The notes under the pieces: generated by a model | The model's input: the letters and a program-made list of their open reading frames with translations, nothing else | Told to the model about the DNA's origin: nothing | The model's database searches: none | Made by a program: the position numbers and the translations under genes | Shown here: positions 27,874 through 35,298 of the stretch, piece by piece | Position numbering within the stretch: the stretch's first letter is position 1 | Layout of the letters: every line of letters begins with the position of its first letter | NCBI RefSeq assembly: GCF_030817475.1 | Contig: NZ_JAUSZJ010000002.1 | Span: 2,954,001 to 3,018,000, forward strand | Source: Streptomyces sp. V2I9 | GTDB lineage: Bacteria; Actinomycetota; Actinomycetes; Streptomycetales; Streptomycetaceae | DNA: 64,000 nt | Direction: 5' to 3'

Positions 27874-28512
27874 ATGGCCGTCAACCGGAAACAAGTAGTC
27901 CAGGTCGCGCTCTCCCTCCTCGATGAGACGGGTCTGGAGGGGCTGACCCTGAAACGGATCGCCGACGAGCTGGGCGTGCGTACGCCGACGCTGTACTGGC
28001 ACGTCAGCAGCAAGCAGGCGCTTCTCGACGAGATGGCCACCGCGATGGTCCGCGAGTTCGCGTGGCCGGCCACTCCGGCCGGCGACTGGCGGGAGTGGCT
28101 GACCGCAGTGGCGGGCGCGCTGCGCGGGACGCTGCTGCGCTACCGCGACGGGGCCCGGGTCCTCAGCGGCAGACACCTGACCGACGACTCCGCCCTGACC
28201 ATGCTGGAGGTCCCGCTGCGCACCCTGGCCGACGCCGGGTTCGCCACCGACGAGGCCGCTCGGGCCTGGGGGATCCTCTACGCCTACGTCGTCGGCTTCA
28301 CGATCGAGGAGCAGGCCGTACACCCGGCCTCCGGCGACCGGGACCCGCGATACGCCCCCGAGACCCGGGCGGAACGGATCGACCCCGAGAGCCACCCGCT
28401 CACCCGGAAGGCCGGAACGGTCCTCCTGGGTGACTTCGACCGCCGCTTCGAGCACGGGGTCCGGGTTCTCGTGACGGGGCTCGACGTCGTACGCGGGGGT
28501 GCGGAGGGGTGA
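27874..28512 (+). CDS. TetR-family regulator, TetR(class) type, 212 aa
   Basis: N-terminal helix-turn-helix at about 5-60: VVQVALSLLDETGLEGLTLKRIADELGVRTPTLYWHVSSKQALLDEM (cited as landmarks), very close to classical TetR (PTLYWHVKNK). The C-terminal domain, with LRGTLLRYRDGARVLSG and AWGILYAYVVGFTIEEQA, is TetR_C-like, so a small-molecule ligand is likely. Probable target: its own promoter and the divergent exported hydrolase. Confidence 0.9.
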   Translation: MAVNRKQVVQVALSLLDETGLEGLTLKRIADELGVRTPTLYWHVSSKQALLDEMATAMVREFAWPATPAGDWREWLTAVAGALRGTLLRYRDGARVLSGRHLTDDSALTMLEVPLRTLADAGFATDEAARAWGILYAYVVGFTIEEQAVHPASGDRDPRYAPETRAERIDPESHPLTRKAGTVLLGDFDRRFEHGVRVLVTGLDVVRGGAEG

Positions 28513-28519
28513 GGCCCGC

Positions 28520-28666
28520 CGGACCCGGGGCGAGCCCGTCCGGCGGGAGCCCCCCGACGGGCCGCCCGAGGCCCGCGGCCATCACGGCGAGAGTCCACAC
28601 GACCGGGTAGCGGCCCGGGAACGCCGGCCGCCCGGCCACGCCCCGTTCCGGTGCGCCGGCGCTCAC
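28520..28666 (-). pseudogene. Truncated arsenite permease (Acr3) remnant
   Basis: A GTG at 28666 overlaps the arsR stop (GTGA). Downstream the frame reads SAGAPERGVAGRP, then FPGRYPVVWTLAVMAAGLG, then RPVGGL. This resembles the start of Acr3 permeases (LDRYLPVWIxxAMAAGLxLGRLxPGL, from memory). After about 50 residues the similarity dissolves into Pro/Arg-rich sequence, and the TetR gene ends at 28512. It is probably the stump of an arsR-acr3 operon lost by deletion. Similarity is by eye only. Confidence 0.4.
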
Positions 28667-29070
28667 GAGGCGTCGTCCGGCGCCGCCGGGGAAGCGGCCG
28701 GCGCGGTGTCGCCGGGGCGGGTCAGGATGTCCGCCAGGCGATCGGTCGCCTCCGGCAGCAGCCGGTAATGGACCCACGTGCCGCGCCGCTCGCCGTCGAT
28801 CAGACCGGCCTGCCGCAGCAGCTCGAGGTGGTGCGAGATCGTCGGCTGCGACAGGTCGAACGCCGGGGTCAGGTCGCATACGCAGACCTCGCCGCCCGCG
28901 CGCGAGGCGATCATGGACAGCAGCCGCAGGCGCACCGGATCCCCGAGCGCCTTGAAGACCTTCGCCAGTTCGACGGCCTGTCCATCGTCCAACGGGGTGG
29001 TCAGCAGCCGCGGGCAGCACGCGTCGGCCTCGCCGGGTCGCCCCAGCGCCGCAAGCCCTTGTTTCGACAT
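28663..29070 (-). CDS. arsR: ArsR-family metalloregulator, 135 aa
   Basis: Arsenic-responsive repressor. Winged helix: VFKALGDPVRLRLLSMIA, the metal-site strand GEVCVCDL (CVC motif in the alpha-3 region), recognition helix FDLSQPTISHHLELLRQAGLI, and wing RGTWVHYRL. An N-terminal Cys pair (DACCPRLL) may supply a third thiolate, and the C-terminal tail is disordered. It is divergent from arsI with a shared inverted repeat between. Downstream lies only the stump of a permease gene. Confidence 0.9.
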   Translation of the reverse strand: MSKQGLAALGRPGEADACCPRLLTTPLDDGQAVELAKVFKALGDPVRLRLLSMIASRAGGEVCVCDLTPAFDLSQPTISHHLELLRQAGLIDGERRGTWVHYRLLPEATDRLADILTRPGDTAPAASPAAPDDAS

Positions 29071-29079
29071 CCCTCTATG

Positions 29080-29126
29080 TTGACATTCGTCGATTCAGCG
29101 CGCAGTATGGCATCGACGGACATCAA
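29080..29126. promoter_or_regulatory. Candidate ArsR operator between arsR and arsI
   Basis: TTGACATTCGTCGA (29080-29093) and TCGACGGACATCAA (29113-29126) form an imperfect inverted repeat, 11 of 14 positions matching, centred in the divergent promoter. TTGACA may also be a -35 for arsI. Confidence 0.6.
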
Positions 29127-29149
29127 TACAAGCGAAGGGGAGTACCACC

Positions 29150-29632
29150 ATGTCTCGCGCTCAGCTCGCCCTGCGTGTCAGCGACCTGGAGGCGTCGATC
29201 ACCTTCTACTCGAAGCTGTTCGGCACCGAACCGGCCAAGCGGCGCGAGGGGTACGCCAACTTCGCCCTCACGGAGCCCCCGCTCAAGCTGGTCCTCATCG
29301 AGGGCGAGCCGGGGCAGGAGACCCGGCTCGACCACCTCGGCGTCGAGGTGGAGTCCACCGACCAGGTGACGGCGGCCACCGGCCGCCTCAAGGACGCCGG
29401 ACTGGCGACGTTCGAGGAGAACGACACGTCCTGTTGTTACGCCCTCCAGGACAAGGTCTGGGTCCACGGCCCCGGCCGGGAGCCCTGGGAGGTGTACGTG
29501 GTCAAGGCCGACGCCGACACCCTCGGCAAGAGCGCCCTGGCCGGAAGCGGCGACGGCGGCGACGGCTGCTGTGCCGCGGAGGTCCCGGCGAACGAGGCTC
29601 CCGCCACCGGGACTTCGTGCGGCTGCGGTTGA
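29150..29632 (+). CDS. arsI: ArsI-type C-As lyase (vicinal-oxygen-chelate dioxygenase)
   Basis: Fe(II) dioxygenase that splits the carbon-arsenic bond of trivalent organoarsenicals. 160 aa, glyoxalase-like fold. Expected metal ligands are present at Gln 5 (RAQLAL), His 62 (RLDHLGVEV) and Glu 114 (EPWEVYVV). The vicinal cysteine pair Cys 95-Cys 96 (NDTSCCYAL) binds As(III). The Cys-rich tail (GCCAAEV, TSCGCG) could scavenge arsenite. AAGGGGAG precedes ATG 29150. CadI-type cadmium-induced proteins are close relatives, but the CC pair and ArsR neighbour favour ArsI. Confidence 0.88.
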   Translation: MSRAQLALRVSDLEASITFYSKLFGTEPAKRREGYANFALTEPPLKLVLIEGEPGQETRLDHLGVEVESTDQVTAATGRLKDAGLATFEENDTSCCYALQDKVWVHGPGREPWEVYVVKADADTLGKSALAGSGDGGDGCCAAEVPANEAPATGTSCGCG

Positions 29633-29671
29633 TCACCGCGGAACCGCACACGGGTGTGCTGGATCGAGCGG

Positions 29672-29825
29672 GCCCGAACCGTGGGACCTGGAGTCGCAGC
29701 CCCTCTCCCGGCTCGGCCTCCCGCTCGACCTCGACCAGAACCGCCACACCGCGTTCCAGAGCCGCCTGAAGGAGTTGCGGGCCCAGGCGCGCGGCCGGGC
29801 GCGGGAGGTGCCCATCAGCGCGTAG
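29672..29825 (+). pseudogene. Possible 3' remnant of an unknown gene
   Basis: Directly after arsI, in a different frame, a protein-like stretch reads PEPWDLESQPLSRLGLPLDL, then QNRHTAFQSRLKELRAQARG, and ends REVPISA before a stop. The sequence looks coding (amphipathic helix, mixed composition) but has no start of its own outside the arsI frame. I do not recognise it. It could be a degraded gene end or chance. Confidence 0.25.
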
Positions 29826-29860
29826 GCCGCCGCGGGCCGACGGAGACCGGGCTGTCGCCC

Positions 29861-30601
29861 TCACACCACCGGCTTGCGCCAGACCGAGATGTGCTTGGCC
29901 GAGTCGTCCGTGAACGGCGAGCCGTCCCAGTCCCCCACACGCTCCTCCAGGTCGAGGCCGGCGATACGGGCCATCAGGTCCAGCTCCGCCGGCCAGGCGT
30001 AGCGGTGGCGCGATGTGCCACGGCGGTAGCGGCCGTCCTCGTCGCGGGTGAAGTGGTGCGATACCAGGTGCTGTCGGACCAGCTCGAAGGTGTCGAAGCC
30101 CAGGTGCCGGTCGGAGACGTCGAACGGGACCGCGACCTGGCCGGGCGGCAGGAACCTCAGCGGGGGCACGGTGAGTTCGATGACGAAACGGCCGCCGGGG
30201 GCCAGGTGGCGGGCCGCGTTCTCGAAGCAGGCGACCTGTTCATCCTGGGTGAGCAGGTTGGAGATGGTGTTGTAGACGAGGTAGACGAGGGTGAAGTCAC
30301 CGGGGACGGCCGTGGTGGCCATGTCTCCGATCACCACCGGGAGGGTCTCCTCGTCGGCCTTGGTGCGGAGCACGTCCGCCATCGGCTCGGACAGTTCGAT
30401 GCCCGTCACCGGTACGCCGCGCTCCCGGAGCGGCACGCCCACGCGGCCGGTTCCGACGGCGAACTCCAGGGCCCGGCCGTCCCCGGCGAGCCGGGCGAGG
30501 AAGTCGAGGGTGGGGTCGAGGACGGCGGGTGAGGAGTTATCGGCCTCCTCGGCGTCGTAGCGGTCGGCGGTCTCTCGGGTCCACAGTTCGCTGCTCGTCA
30601 C
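29861..30601 (-). CDS. Class I SAM-dependent methyltransferase, 246 aa
   Basis: Motif I is LEFAVGTGRVGVPLRERG (residues about 44-61), with the acidic end of strand 2 in VTGIELSEPM, motif II region VIGDMATTAVPGDFTLVYLV, and motif III LAPGGRFVIELTVP. The N-terminus, ELWTRETADRYDAEEAD, is typical of small-molecule methyltransferases. The substrate cannot be named. ATG 30601 is used. It is separated from the arsenic genes by the possible remnant. Confidence 0.85.
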   Translation of the reverse strand: MTSSELWTRETADRYDAEEADNSSPAVLDPTLDFLARLAGDGRALEFAVGTGRVGVPLRERGVPVTGIELSEPMADVLRTKADEETLPVVIGDMATTAVPGDFTLVYLVYNTISNLLTQDEQVACFENAARHLAPGGRFVIELTVPPLRFLPPGQVAVPFDVSDRHLGFDTFELVRQHLVSHHFTRDEDGRYRRGTSRHRYAWPAELDLMARIAGLDLEERVGDWDGSPFTDDSAKHISVWRKPVV

Positions 30602-30772
30602 GGGCGACCACTCTGCCGCGTGGCCGGGGCTCTGTCGACGCGATTACGGGGAGGGCGTTCGGGGCCCCGCGCTCCCCTGCCGTACGTGACCGTCGCCGTC
30701 GATCGCGGGGCACATGCGACCATCGGCTCGGACAGCGGGACGAGCGAGGCGGGGCGGGGAGGGGGGTGGGCG

Positions 30773-31006
30773 GTGGCCGAGAAACGGTCGTACCTCGACA
30801 CACCCGCGTACCTGGCATTCCTGACGGTCGTGGCGTTCTGGGCGGCGGCGAGTACGGGAAACGCGCGCCACGCACGGGTGTGGGCGGGCATCTGCGCGGT
30901 CGGCACTGCCGTGAACCTCGCCCTCGTCCTGGCCAGGCGGCGGCGCGACCGACGTACCGCCGCCGGTGGGCCACCGGGTTCGGCCGCCTCAGCGGTCGAC
31001 AACTGA
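30773..31006 (+). CDS. Small two-helix membrane protein, 77 aa
   Basis: VAEKRSYLDTPAYLAFLTVV begins a first membrane helix (AYLAFLTVVAFWAAAS). A short polar turn and a second helix (WAGICAVGTAVNLALVLA) follow, then an Arg-rich cytoplasmic tail (RRRRDRRT). GGGGAGGGG lies before GTG 30773. I do not recognise the family. The IS110 element starts about 30 bases after its stop. Confidence 0.6.
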   Translation: MAEKRSYLDTPAYLAFLTVVAFWAAASTGNARHARVWAGICAVGTAVNLALVLARRRRDRRTAAGGPPGSAASAVDN

Positions 31007-31037
31007 TGCGGAGACCCGCCACCGGCACCGCACTGAT

Positions 31038-32350
31038 GCTCCTATTGCTGTCAAGCGGCTTGAAGCCAGTCGCGGTAGGAGTGGGCGAGGTCGTCGTCCC
31101 TGCTGAGTCCTCGTTCAAGTCTGGAGATAGTGGTTGGCCAGACTCCGAAGTGCTGGGCGACGGCGGTGAGGGTGACGTTCCTGGCCTGCCGCATGGGCCG
31201 CAGATCGGCTATGCCCGGGATGGTGACCGTGCTGGTGAGGCAGCGGAACATCTCCCGGGCGATGGCCCGTTTCAGCATCCGGATGATTTCCTTCTTCGTC
31301 CTTCCGGCAGCGGTCTGTCGCGCAACGTAGGCGCGGGTCCGGGCGTCGCCGGACATGCGGACCAGGGCGATGCGGTAGAGGGCTGCGTTGGCCGCTCGGT
31401 CGCCGCCCCGGGAGAGTCGGTGCCGGTTGGTTCTGCCGCTGGAAGCAGGGACCGGGGCAGCCCCGCACAGCGCTGCGAAGGACGCCTCGGTCCGCATCCG
31501 TTCGGGGTTGCCGCCCGCGGTGATCAGCAGTCGTGCGGCGGTGTCGGGGCCGACACCGTAGGCGGCCCGCAGGCCCGGGTTGTGGGTGGTGACCTCGGCA
31601 TCCAGGGCCCGCGTCAGTGTTTCGTGCTCGGCGGTGAGCTCCTTGACCCGGCGGGCGAGGCTCTTCAACGCGGTCAGCACGGCGATGTGGAGGGCGTCAC
31701 CGGCCGGCCGCAGCCGGGCCAGGGCCTCGGTGCGATCGGTGCCCTTGAGCTGCCCGTACTTCGCGCGGATGGCTTCCGGGGCAGTGATGAGGACGTTGCC
31801 GATCTGATTGAGCGCGGCGGTGCGGGCCTTGACGGCGGAGCGGGCTGCGTTGTGCAGGGCACGTATCCCGGCGACCGTGTCGTCCTTGGGGGAACTGGAG
31901 GCTCTGCCGGACAGGGCGGCGCGGGCGGCGGCGTAGGCGTCGATCGGGTCGGACTTGCCGGTGCGGCGCCGTTCGGCCTTGTCGGGGCGGTTGACCTCGA
32001 CAACCTGGTGCCCGTGGGAGCGGGCGGTCCGCGTGAAACCGGCCCCGTAGGACGAGGTGCCTTCCACCCCGATCGAGACCACACGCCCGTGCGCGGCCAG
32101 GAAGGCCAGGGCTGCCGCGTATCCAGCGGCGGTGGTGGAGAACTCCGCATCCGCGAGATGACCGCCGTTTTCGCTGATCACAGCGACGTGGACGGTGTCA
32201 GCGTGGGAATCGACCCCACCGAACACATCCTGGTCCACGGTGTCCGCCGCAACCTCTGATGCCATGCTGATACTGCCTTCCCAGCCGAAGGTGGGCGCCG
32301 GCCGGGTGGCGCAGACAGGACATTGAAGGGGCTTCTGACCAAGCTCCTAT
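31038..32350 (-). mobile_element. IS110-family insertion sequence
   Basis: The element carries one transposase gene and is bounded by the 8-bp direct repeat GCTCCTAT (31038-31045 and 32343-32350). The right end after the transposase stop is very short, as in IS110 relatives. The non-coding side upstream of the transposase is 77 bases up to the repeat and 245 bases up to the next gene. There are no terminal inverted repeats, as expected for the family. The limits are provisional: the true left end could extend toward 32500. Confidence 0.6.
31051..32265 (-). CDS. IS110-family transposase (DEDD + serine type), 404 aa
   Basis: Bridge-RNA-type recombinase family. The RuvC-like DEDD tetrad is at Asp 19 (GGVDSHADTVHVAV), Glu 68 (SIGVEGTSSYG), Asp 106 and Asp 109 (GKSDPIDAYAAARAA). 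The C-terminal Tnp domain contains AAYGVGPDTAARLLITAGGNPERM (in parts), CGAAPVPASSGRTNRHRLSRGGDRAANAAL with the catalytic-serine region, and AYVARQTAAGRTKKEIIRMLKR. An extra C-terminal stretch, LTAVAQHFGVWPTTISRLERG, looks like an added helix-turn-helix. It is intact, full length and presumably active. Confidence 0.93.
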   Translation of the reverse strand: MASEVAADTVDQDVFGGVDSHADTVHVAVISENGGHLADAEFSTTAAGYAAALAFLAAHGRVVSIGVEGTSSYGAGFTRTARSHGHQVVEVNRPDKAERRRTGKSDPIDAYAAARAALSGRASSSPKDDTVAGIRALHNAARSAVKARTAALNQIGNVLITAPEAIRAKYGQLKGTDRTEALARLRPAGDALHIAVLTALKSLARRVKELTAEHETLTRALDAEVTTHNPGLRAAYGVGPDTAARLLITAGGNPERMRTEASFAALCGAAPVPASSGRTNRHRLSRGGDRAANAALYRIALVRMSGDARTRAYVARQTAAGRTKKEIIRMLKRAIAREMFRCLTSTVTIPGIADLRPMRQARNVTLTAVAQHFGVWPTTISRLERGLSRDDDLAHSYRDWLQAA

Positions 32351-32510
32351 CAGGTCATGTTCCGCCCGGCCGGAGCCATGAGAACGAGCTCCGGCAGCCG
32401 GACAGAACAGCGCGAAGACAGCCCAGCAGGGCGTCAGTCAGTGCCCGAGTCACGACCGCCGGAACCCGAGTATCAGCATCAATGTCGGTGCCCCCTGCCA
32501 CGATGACGCC

Positions 32511-32912
32511 ATGACGATCCATCTCCTCACCGACATCGAGCAGGCCGTACGCAGCAGTTGGAGCGCCGAGACCTGCACCCCGGAGTACCGGGACCGCTGG
32601 AGTCCGGACCATCCGGCGCGGGACCAGTGCGGGGTGACCGCCATGGTGCTCAACGACCTGCTCGGCGGGGAGTTGATCCGGGGCGAGGTCCACGTCGACG
32701 GGGTGCGCACCGATTTCCACTGGTGGAACCGCCTGGGCAGGGGCGTGGAGATCGACCTGACCCGCGAGCAGTTCGGGCCCGAGGAGACCGTCGTCGGCGG
32801 TGACGTCATCGTCCGGCCGCCCGCCGCCGAGTGGAAGCGGCTGCGGGCGGAGTACGAGCTGCTGCGCGACCGTGTCACGGAGAAGCTCGGGGTGGGGCCG
32901 GGCGTGTCGTAG
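32511..32912 (+). CDS. YunG-like protein, 133 aa
   Basis: The pattern SSWSAETC....RWSPDHPARDQCGVTAMVLNDLLGGELIRGE....DFHWWNRLGRGVEIDLTREQF matches the YunG family, whose conserved Cys (in DQCGVTA) and His (FHWWN) suggest a papain-like or transglutaminase-like site; the biochemical role is not known. ATG 32511 is used. It lies downstream of the insertion sequence, which may have displaced or replaced its promoter. Confidence 0.7.
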   Translation: MTIHLLTDIEQAVRSSWSAETCTPEYRDRWSPDHPARDQCGVTAMVLNDLLGGELIRGEVHVDGVRTDFHWWNRLGRGVEIDLTREQFGPEETVVGGDVIVRPPAAEWKRLRAEYELLRDRVTEKLGVGPGVS

Positions 32913-33085
32913 CTGATCCGTGGCCGATCCGTGCCCGGTCGAACCGGCCGAAGTCTCCCTCGTACGCACTACGGTGAGCCCATGCCGTCATACCGCCACC
33001 GCACGCGTGGCGGTCCCGTCGGTGCCGCGGGGCGCGCGCGGCCGACGCACCATCTTCCAGGGCGAGGAGAGCGGGGAGAACGACC

Positions 33086-33334
33086 ATGGGTGAGTCTCTG
33101 AAGACCTTCGTCGGCGGTACCGAGGTCGAGGTGCCCAACAGCATCCCGGACATCCGGGCCGCGCTGCCCGACGAGAGACGCGAGGAGTTCGACCTCGCCA
33201 TCAACGAGGCCGGTGTGCACGAGATCCAGGCCGTGATGCGGCACTGGATGCTGGAGGCCGTCCCCGACCCCGAGGCCGAGAAGATCCTCGACCGGCTGGC
33301 GCGGGACGAGGCCGAGAGGCGGAGCGTCGCTTGA
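33086..33334 (+). CDS. Antitoxin-like protein (DUF6247-type), 82 aa
   Basis: MGESLKTFVGGTEVEVPNSI is followed by PDIRAALPDERREEFDLAIN and HEIQAVMRHWMLEA, resembling the DUF6247 proteins that often precede small RelE/ParE-like genes in actinomycetes. It is acidic and predicted helical. GGGGAGAACGACC precedes ATG 33086. Its stop overlaps the next start (TTGA), so the two are coupled. The toxin-antitoxin reading rests on gene arrangement and size. Confidence 0.6.
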   Translation: MGESLKTFVGGTEVEVPNSIPDIRAALPDERREEFDLAINEAGVHEIQAVMRHWMLEAVPDPEAEKILDRLARDEAERRSVA

Positions 33335-33573
33335 GTTTCCGTATCTCCTACGCACCGCCCGCCGACGACACCCTGGCCAAGATGCGCGACGGCGAGACGT
33401 TCCGGGACGCGATGGCCCGCACGCTCGGCGAGGAGCCGTACGGCCACGCCTCCTCCGCCGTCAAGCGCGAGCAGGACCGGCGCGAGGCGACCGTCGCCGG
33501 GGCCATCGTCCTCTACTACGTCTCCCGGTCCGTCCTGACCGTCACCGTGGTCCGGCTCGTGCCCCTGCCCTGA
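33331..33573 (+). CDS. RelE/ParE-like toxin candidate, 80 aa
   Basis: Starts with TTG inside the previous stop. The profile is a short strand (SFRISYAPP), two helices (DDTLAKMRDGETFRDAMART, SAVKREQDRRE) and two to three C-terminal strands (ATVAGAIVLYYVSRSVLTVTVVRLV). This beta-alpha-alpha-beta-beta order is that of RelE/ParE toxins. Catalytic residues cannot be assigned. A terminator follows. It could also be a non-toxic partner of a regulatory pair. Confidence 0.5.
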   Translation: MSFRISYAPPADDTLAKMRDGETFRDAMARTLGEEPYGHASSAVKREQDRREATVAGAIVLYYVSRSVLTVTVVRLVPLP

Positions 33574-33623
33574 CCGACCCGCCACCGGAGCCCGCGCCCC
33601 TCGACCCCCCGGCCCGCACGTGT

Positions 33624-33658
33624 GTCCCCCGGCCCGGAAACCGTTCCGGCCGGGGGCA
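33624..33658. terminator. Bidirectional terminator
   Basis: GTCCCCCGGCCCGGAA and TTCCGGCCGGGGGCAC pair with one bulge. It lies between the convergent toxin-like gene and lipoprotein gene. Confidence 0.75.
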
Positions 33659-33675
33659 CGCGTCCCTGTGCCGGG

Positions 33676-34485
33676 TCAGGCGAGCTTCTTGTCCTGCGCC
33701 GCCACGACCTCCGCCGGCACCTCGAACGTCACGTCGCCGCCGGCCGCCGCCAGGTTGAAGGCGAAGAACGTGGCGACCGTGTTCCCCTTGCGCAGCGCCA
33801 CCAGCTTGAACGGGGCCTTCTCGCCGTCGTCCTCGGACGTGACGGTCCACGCCGCGGACTCGTCGCCGCCGGTGACCTTCTCCTCGGCGACCGAGACGAC
33901 CTCCGTCGGTGTACCGGCGACCGTGGCGGTGAAGCCGCCCGCGCAGTCCGCCGCCGCCTTCTTCAGCGCGCCGAACGCGTCGGCGCCCGCAGTCCCCTCG
34001 TAGGAGTGCAGCGCGACGAACGTGGACGTCAGGTCGAACGCGTCCTTGAACGCGTCCTCGGCGCCGCCCTCCGCCAGTTCCTCCAGCGACTTCTTCTTGC
34101 CGTCGGCCTTCGGCTCGTCGATCACCTTGCGCTTCGCGCTCGCGGCCGAACCTTCCTGCGCCACGCCGTACATGGCGTGGGCGACCGGCAGGCATTCCTT
34201 CTTGTCGACGGTGACACCGTCCGCCGGGACCTCGTCGGCCGCACCGGCCTTGGTGATCTTGGTGCCCTTCACGTCCCCCTGGGCGAGGGCGGCCTTCTCC
34301 AACTCATCGGCGCTGAGCGCCTCGGCCGGGGCCTTCGGGGCCGAGGAGGACCCGGCCGCACCGGCCCTGTCGTTCTTTCCGGCCTTGCCGTCGGTGTCCG
34401 ACGACCCGCTGCAGGCCGTGGCCAGCAGGGTGAGGGCGGCCGCGGAGGCGGCGAGGGCGGTACGGCGTACGGCGGTGGCGCGCAT
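33676..34485 (-). CDS. Hypothetical lipoprotein, 269 aa
   Basis: Signal peptide MRATAVRRTALAASAAALTL with lipobox LLATAC (Cys 25) and a Ser/Gly/Asp-rich linker. The mature domain begins ADELEKAALAQGDVKGTKI. It contains two Cys (KKECLPVAHAMYG and AAADCAGGFTATVAG) that could form a disulfide, and ends with strands LVALRKGNTVATFFAFNLA. The arrangement resembles actinomycete sensor-like lipoproteins (PknH extracellular-domain type), but I cannot assign a family. Exported and membrane anchored. Confidence 0.75.
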   Translation of the reverse strand: MRATAVRRTALAASAAALTLLATACSGSSDTDGKAGKNDRAGAAGSSSAPKAPAEALSADELEKAALAQGDVKGTKITKAGAADEVPADGVTVDKKECLPVAHAMYGVAQEGSAASAKRKVIDEPKADGKKKSLEELAEGGAEDAFKDAFDLTSTFVALHSYEGTAGADAFGALKKAAADCAGGFTATVAGTPTEVVSVAEEKVTGGDESAAWTVTSEDDGEKAPFKLVALRKGNTVATFFAFNLAAAGGDVTFEVPAEVVAAQDKKLA

Positions 34486-34711
34486 GGTTCATCTCTCCGG
34501 TTTCGAGGGCAACCGCCCTTCCACCGTGCGGCACTTCGACGCCGTCTGGACGGGCCGTCGCAGTGGTCCACACTCTACGATCGAACCCGTGAGCGATAAC
34601 CGGCCCCGCAGGGCCCCCCGGACATCGTGATTCTGATGTGATCATCCTGTGAACGCACGGTGCGGAACAGCCCTCCGACCCCATGGGCCGGACCGCATAC
34701 GGTCGGCGGGG

Positions 34712-35224
34712 TCAGCCCTCGGCCGGGCGCTCGGTCAGGTGCCGGAACGCGTCCAGGTTCCGGGTGGACTCGCCACGCGCCACCCGCCAGGCGTACTCCT
34801 TGCGGATCGAGCCGGCGAACCCCAGCTCCAGCAGGGTGTTGAACGCCCCGTCCGCCGCTTCGAGCACCACGCCGAGCAGCCGGTCCAACTCCTCGGGGGT
34901 GACCACCGACAGCGGGAGCTTGCCGACCAGATAGACGTCGCCGAGCGAGTCGATCGCGTAACTCACTCCGAACAGGCGGAGGTTGCGTTCCAGGAGCCAG
35001 CGGTGCACCTCGGCGTCGTTCTCGTCGGGGTGCCGCACGACGAACGCGTTGAGGGAGAGGGAGTGCTTGCCGACGATCAGCGAGCAGGTCGTCGACAGCT
35101 TGCGGGTGCCGGGCAGCGTCACGACGTAGTTCCCGCGCTTCGGGCTCTCCCATGTGAGCCCGGCGTCGTTCAGCGTCGCCTCGATGACCTGGGCCGCTGT
35201 GGTTTCGTCCGGTGCGTCAGCCAT
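34712..35224 (-). CDS. YbjN-domain protein, 170 aa
   Basis: Type III secretion chaperone-like fold (YbjN). Landmarks: ETTAAQVIEATLNDAGLTWE, the strand GNYVVTLPGTRKLSTTCSLIVG, FVVRHPDENDAEVHRWLLERN and VYLVGKLPLSVVTPEELDRLLG. In actinomycetes such genes often sit next to mshA, as here. Function undefined; a chaperone or sensory role has been suggested for the family. The start is followed upstream by the mshA stop, 74 bases away. Confidence 0.85.
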   Translation of the reverse strand: MADAPDETTAAQVIEATLNDAGLTWESPKRGNYVVTLPGTRKLSTTCSLIVGKHSLSLNAFVVRHPDENDAEVHRWLLERNLRLFGVSYAIDSLGDVYLVGKLPLSVVTPEELDRLLGVVLEAADGAFNTLLELGFAGSIRKEYAWRVARGESTRNLDAFRHLTERPAEG

Positions 35225-35298
35225 GCCGCGAGCCTACGACAGCGCGGGGCGGGCGGCAGGAGCGGCCTCGGCCCCGGCCGTGGGCGGCAGGAGCGGCC

